Notes under the pieces: generated by a model | Seen by the model: only the letters and a program-made list of their open reading frames with translations | Databases searched by the model: none | Told to the model about the DNA's origin: nothing | Shown: piece by piece, positions 15,267 through 18,467 of the stretch | How the letters are laid out: each line of letters begins with the position of its first letter | Position numbering within the stretch: position 1 is the stretch's first letter | NCBI GenBank assembly: GCA_900555165.1 | Contig: USKE01000007.1 | Location: forward strand, 1 to 18,467 | Length of the DNA stretch: 18,467 nucleotides | Reading direction: 5' to 3' | From: an uncultured Porphyromonadaceae bacterium | GTDB taxonomy: Bacteria > Bacteroidota > Bacteroidia > Bacteroidales > Muribaculaceae | Translations under genes and position numbers: made by a program

Positions 15267-16001
15267 TTACAGGCGCCCGGAGTCGCGGTAAGAGAAATAC
15301 CCTCCGGGCCCTACAATGACGTGGTCATGTATGCTGATGTCGCATATCTTGGCCACGTCAATTATTTTTCGTGTGAGGCGGTCATCCTGGGGCGACGGCA
15401 CAAGGTTTCCCGACGGGTGGTTGTGCACCAGAATCAGTCCTGACGAGAGGTGGTCGATGGCGCTTTTGGCTATCAGACGGGCGTCGACAACCGTAGCGGC
15501 CAGGCCTCCGCGCGCCATGCGCTCGGCGAACTGCACGCGGTTGGCGTGGCTGAGATGCAGAATCCAGAACTCCTCGCAGTTAAGATGCGCGAGTTTGGGA
15601 CGCATGTAGCGGTAGACATCCTCGCTTGACGTCATCTGCGGGTCCCTTACGCCGAAGTCGGCCTGGCACCGGGCGCCGAAGGTCATCGCCGCCACAAGCA
15701 GGGTGGCTTTAGCCTGCCCCACGCCCTTGTATGACCTGATGAAATCGTGCACCGAACGCCGCGCCAGCACACGCAGGCGGTTGTCATTGTCGACAAGAAT
15801 CTCGCGGGCCAGCTCAAGCACCGATTTGCCCGGGACGCCCGAGCCGAGCAGCAGCGCCAGCAGTTCGGCGTCGGAAAGGGCGTCAAACCCCTGGCTGAGG
15901 GCTTTCTCGCGCGGTTTGTCATCGTCGGCCATCTCGCGCATCATCATCGGCGCGCGGCGGCTGTCATCTTCCAGACCGGTGTTGTATTTCTTAGGTTCCA
16001 T
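15267..16001 (-). CDS. radC: RadC family JAMM/MPN+ domain protein
   Basis: It has 244 residues. The N-terminal helix-hairpin-helix part carries KPREKALSQGFDALSDAELL, and the C-terminal JAB/MPN+ domain has the metal motif HNHPSGNLVPSPQDD: His193, His195, Ser203 and Asp206. The old name DNA repair protein RadC is not supported by later genetics in E. coli, and its substrate is unknown. From ATG 16001 it begins MEPKKYNTGLEDDSRRAP. Relatives begin near MADDDKPREK, so internal ATGs at residues 19-24 are also possible starts. It is 47 bases after the glycosyltransferase stop on the same strand, so it is likely co-transcribed, and it converges on the PorT-like gene. Confidence 0.92.
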   Translation of the reverse strand: MEPKKYNTGLEDDSRRAPMMMREMADDDKPREKALSQGFDALSDAELLALLLGSGVPGKSVLELAREILVDNDNRLRVLARRSVHDFIRSYKGVGQAKATLLVAAMTFGARCQADFGVRDPQMTSSEDVYRYMRPKLAHLNCEEFWILHLSHANRVQFAERMARGGLAATVVDARLIAKSAIDHLSSGLILVHNHPSGNLVPSPQDDRLTRKIIDVAKICDISIHDHVIVGPGGYFSYRDSGRL

Positions 16002-16048
16002 GGCGGAGGAGGGGATATGAGTTTCCTATGTATCCGGGTACGGCGCAC

Positions 16049-17050
16049 TTATTTGCCTTTGCGCAAGGCAATCTCTTCGGCCTCGTCGCGCCCCTGACCC
16101 ATGACAATCTTCAGGAAGAAGGCCTTCAGGAATCCGCAGCCGTAGCCGCCGAGCTGTATCATCGACGCGGGCACGGCCTTGGCGGCAATCGTGAGCGAGC
16201 GCGTGGCCGCCAGGGCGCACACGAAAATCGCCGCGATATACAGCCCCAGGGGCAACAGCCACCAGGGCGACCACACCACGGCCATCACGAGCATGAACAG
16301 GCATCCGAGCACGAAGGCGGCGGGCAGCAGGTGTACTGCTTTCAGCGAGTCGGGGTAGAGCAGTTTCAGCGTTATGCGCGACATGCCGAAGACATAGACC
16401 TGACGGGCGAACTTGCGGAAGTCGACGCGGCGCTTGTGGTAGACAGGCAGGTCGGGATAAAGACCGATGGAGAATCCCGCCTGACGTATGCGTGTGGACA
16501 TGTCTATATCCTCGGAGAACATCTCCCGGAACCCCCCGACATGGCGGTAGACCTCGCGCGAGAAACCCATGTTGAAGGTGCGCGGGGTGAATTTCTCAAG
16601 ACTCACCTTGCCGCCGCGTATGCCGCCGGTGGTGAGGAACGATGTCATGGCGTGGTTTATGGCCTTCTGCGTGGTGGTGAACGACTTGTCGGCCGCGTCG
16701 GGGCCTCCGAAGCAGTCCCAAGGTTTCTCGGCCATCATCCGCGTGAGTTTCTCGAAATAGTCGTGCGGAATCACGCAGTCAGAGTCGAAGAATATGAAAT
16801 AATCGCCTGTGGCGCGTTCCATGCCGTAGTTGCGGGCTATCGAACGCCCCTCGTTCTCTTTCGCGAAATATCTTACGGGGAGACCTTGGGCTGCGTAGCG
16901 GTCGGCCTGCTCCTTGCATGGAACGGTAGAGCCGTCTTCGACAAGAATCACCTCGAAACAGTCGCGGCGGGTCTGCGCCGCCAGGCTTGCCAGCAGTTCG
17001 TCAACCTCGTCGGGGCGGTTGTAGACAGGAATTATAATCGAGTATTTCAT
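16049..17050 (-). CDS. Glycosyltransferase family 2, membrane-associated
   Basis: It has 333 residues. A GT-A domain starts MKYSIIIPVYNRPDEVDELL. EDGS (38-41) contacts the nucleotide, DSD (89-91) is the metal-binding DxD site, and SEDIDMSTRIRQAG (179-192) provides the acidic catalytic residues. YHKRRVDFRKFARQ follows, in the place of the (Q/R)xxRW element. C-terminal hydrophobic segments at about 241-261 and 263-283 anchor it to the inner membrane. The donor and acceptor sugars cannot be read from the sequence, but the layout fits surface polysaccharide or glycolipid synthesis. It lies between nspC and radC on the minus strand. No other glycan gene is adjacent in the window. Confidence 0.9.
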   Translation of the reverse strand: MKYSIIIPVYNRPDEVDELLASLAAQTRRDCFEVILVEDGSTVPCKEQADRYAAQGLPVRYFAKENEGRSIARNYGMERATGDYFIFFDSDCVIPHDYFEKLTRMMAEKPWDCFGGPDAADKSFTTTQKAINHAMTSFLTTGGIRGGKVSLEKFTPRTFNMGFSREVYRHVGGFREMFSEDIDMSTRIRQAGFSIGLYPDLPVYHKRRVDFRKFARQVYVFGMSRITLKLLYPDSLKAVHLLPAAFVLGCLFMLVMAVVWSPWWLLPLGLYIAAIFVCALAATRSLTIAAKAVPASMIQLGGYGCGFLKAFFLKIVMGQGRDEAEEIALRKGK

Positions 17051-17069
17051 ATCGGGGGAGGGGCGAGAG

Positions 17070-17104
17070 GAATGGGAGAAATGGGAGAAATGTGAGGAAT
17101 GGGG
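17070..17104. repeat. Short 9-base tandem repeat in the nspC-glycosyltransferase gap
   Basis: About four imperfect copies of a 9-base unit: gaatgggag (17070), aaatgggag (17079), aaatgtgag (17088) and a partial gaatgggg (17097). Both flanks are purine-rich on the plus strand. It occupies half of the 65-base gap. Slippage-prone; any effect on glycosyltransferase expression is inference. Confidence 0.6.
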
Positions 17105-17115
17105 TTCGTGGGGGG

Positions 17116-18225
17116 TCAGTCCATGCGCGACTTGTAGTCGGCGTAGTCGAAGTGCCGGAGGGTTTCAAGGTGGCCGTCGGCATGGCACAGCACCAGGTCG
17201 GGGTGTGAGATACCGTTGAACATGTTGGTCTTCACGGTGGTGTAGTGGTTCATGTCCTCGAACGTCAGGCGGTCGCCGCGTTTCAGCGGGGCGGCGAAGT
17301 CCCAGCCGTCAACAAAGTCACCGCTGAGGCATGAGTTTCCGCCGATGCGGTAATGGTGCGCCGCGCCTTCGCGGCTTTCGGTTATCGCGGGTGTATAGGG
17401 CATTTCGAGGCAGTCGGGCATGTGGCAGGCAAACGATGCGTCTATTATGGCTGTCGCCACCCCCTGGTTCTCTACCACGTCGACTACCGAGCAGATCAGG
17501 TCGCCGGTGCGCCAGGTCCAGGCGCTTCCGGGTTCGAGAATCACGTGCAGGTTCGGGTGACGGCGGCGGAAATCCTTGAGCAGGTTCACGAGGTGACGGG
17601 TGTCATAGCCTTCGCGCGTCATCAGGTGTCCGCCCCCCATGTTCACCCATTTCAGCTGCGGCATGAAATGGCCGAACTGTGCCTCGAAGGCGCCCAGCAC
17701 CTTCTCAAGGTCGTGGCTCGACGATTCGCACAGGGCGTGGAAATGGAACCCCTCGATGCCGTCGGGCAATGTATCGCCCAGCATGGCGGCTGTGACGCCG
17801 AAACGGCTGCCCGGCAACGCCGGGTTGTATATGTCGGTCTCAATGACCGAACACTCGGGATTCACCCTCAGCCCCGGCGACACCCCTGCGGCAATGGCCC
17901 GGGGTGCGAACCGGTTGAACTGGTCGAGCGAGTTGAACGTGATGTGCGAGCTCCCGGCCAGGTATTCGTCTATGGTGCTGTCGGTATAGGCCGGGCAATA
18001 TGAGTGCACTTTGCGGCCCAGTTCCTCGTTGCCGAGGCGCAGTTCGTTGAGCGACGAGGCCGTCGATTTCACACCGTATTCCCTGAAGATTCCGAAAGTC
18101 TTCCACAAGGCATTGGCCTTGAAGGCCATGATAATCTCCACGCCGGCATCGGCGGCGACACCGGTTATCAGCGACAGGTTGCGGCGCAGGCGCTCTTCGT
18201 ATACTATATAATATGGTGTATCCAA
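17116..18225 (-). CDS. nspC: Carboxynorspermidine decarboxylase
   Basis: PLP-dependent, fold type III decarboxylase that converts carboxynorspermidine to norspermidine, or carboxyspermidine to spermidine, in the alternative polyamine pathway. It has 369 residues. The PLP lysine is Lys36 in MAFKANALWK. FHFHALCESSSHDLEK and VNMGGGHLMTREGYD form the barrel active site, ILEPGSAWTWRTGD binds phosphate, and ACHMPDCLEMPY provides the Cys/Asp of the second subunit. FEDMNHYTTVKTNMFNG follows near the end. HMPD and HALCES fit NspC better than diaminopimelate decarboxylase. It starts 1 base after the stop of the helicase gene, so it is tightly coupled. The dehydrogenase partner (Lys1-like) is not in the window. 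Confidence 0.94.
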   Translation of the reverse strand: MDTPYYIVYEERLRRNLSLITGVAADAGVEIIMAFKANALWKTFGIFREYGVKSTASSLNELRLGNEELGRKVHSYCPAYTDSTIDEYLAGSSHITFNSLDQFNRFAPRAIAAGVSPGLRVNPECSVIETDIYNPALPGSRFGVTAAMLGDTLPDGIEGFHFHALCESSSHDLEKVLGAFEAQFGHFMPQLKWVNMGGGHLMTREGYDTRHLVNLLKDFRRRHPNLHVILEPGSAWTWRTGDLICSVVDVVENQGVATAIIDASFACHMPDCLEMPYTPAITESREGAAHHYRIGGNSCLSGDFVDGWDFAAPLKRGDRLTFEDMNHYTTVKTNMFNGISHPDLVLCHADGHLETLRHFDYADYKSRMD

Positions 18226-18226
18226 G

Positions 18227-18467
18227 TCAGTCGAGTATTTTGAATCGGGCGAATTTGAGCATGAGTTTCTTCTGGTCGGCTCCCGAGAAGAGCACGTTTA
18301 TCTTTGCTCCGGTAGGGTCATCCTCTATCGAGACGATGCGGCCGTGTCCGAAACGTTCGTGCAGAATCTCCATGCCGTCGGCAAGTTCACCGACAGTGTG
18401 ACGGCTGAAATCGCCGGAGCCGGCGGGGGGGGCGGCCGCCCGGGCCTTCCCTGCCCGAACGGTTCTG
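18227..18467 (-). CDS. UvrD/PcrA-type ATP-dependent DNA helicase, C-terminal end (5' part beyond the window)
   Basis: Stop codon TGA at 18227-18229. The visible 79 codons end in GEL-ADGMEILHERFGHGRIVSIE, DDPTGAKINVLFSGADQKKL and MLKFARFKILD. This is the Tudor-like C-terminal end of PcrA/UvrD helicases, where V.HE.FG.G.V and F...G.K.L......L..L are conserved. Upstream is an Ala/Pro/Gly-rich linker (RAGKARAAAPPAGSG), common before this domain. The motor motifs lie to the right of the window, so the choice between PcrA and UvrD cannot be made. It is the first gene seen of a minus-strand run (helicase, nspC, glycosyltransferase, radC) with a 1-base gap to nspC. Confidence 0.82.
   Translation of the reverse strand, partial: RTVRAGKARAAAPPAGSGDFSRHTVGELADGMEILHERFGHGRIVSIEDDPTGAKINVLFSGADQKKLMLKFARFKILD

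Noticed and set aside
16028..17095. 355-codon plus-strand frame opposite the glycosyltransferase
   Set aside because: Shadow of the family 2 glycosyltransferase, whose DSD, ED and membrane segments are clear.
17353..18003. 216-codon plus-strand frame opposite nspC
   Set aside because: Antisense to nspC, which has all PLP-site motifs; no motif in the shadow.

Overview
The window looks like a chromosomal stretch from a GC-rich member of the Bacteroidales, most likely a Muribaculaceae-type gut bacterium. The evidence is the gene order tig-clpP-clpX-recQ, the Bacteroidetes-style FtsE and 600-residue TrkH proteins, a PCMD-type lipoprotein, a DUF4923 protein and PorT-like barrels. Several start regions also carry the Bacteroidetes -7 box TAnnTTTG and no Shine-Dalgarno sequence. 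No rRNA, tRNA, CRISPR array, transposase or phage gene is seen. Genus-level placement is inference.

Layout. On the minus strand, bases 1-5217 hold the proteostasis block: trigger factor, ClpP, ClpX, then the RecQ helicase, which is cut by the left window edge. A 450-base gap between tig and clpP holds a tig terminator, a 178-base imperfect inverted repeat containing three hairpins, and a clpP promoter candidate. Bases 5442-7477 (plus) hold ftsE and aspartate kinase lysC. Bases 7492-10084 (minus) hold a two-gene potassium uptake system (RCK regulator plus TrkH/KtrB channel), preceded by a secreted DUF4923 protein (10135-11001).

Bases 11250-15257 (plus) form a compact four-gene cell-envelope operon: two tandem paralogous outer-membrane beta-barrel proteins, a lipoprotein with Ig-like modules and a C-terminal PCMD domain, and a PorT-type beta-barrel. 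Gaps are 12, 12 and 30 bases, and the operon diverges from the DUF4923 gene. It is the least understood part of the window and the best candidate for an undescribed system. Bases 15267-18467 (minus) hold radC, a family 2 glycosyltransferase, carboxynorspermidine decarboxylase nspC and the C-terminal end of a UvrD/PcrA helicase, cut by the right edge.

How the genes fit together. Tig, ClpP and ClpX are the nascent-chain chaperone and the regulated protease of the cytosol. LysC opens the aspartate pathway (lysine, diaminopimelate, threonine, methionine). NspC makes norspermidine or spermidine by the carboxy-polyamine route. The envelope operon has no SusC/SusD pair, enzyme or regulator in the window, so its substrate or partner is unknown. 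Most intergenic gaps are small. The convergent pairs lysC/trkA and PorT/radC are separated by only 14 and 9 bases.
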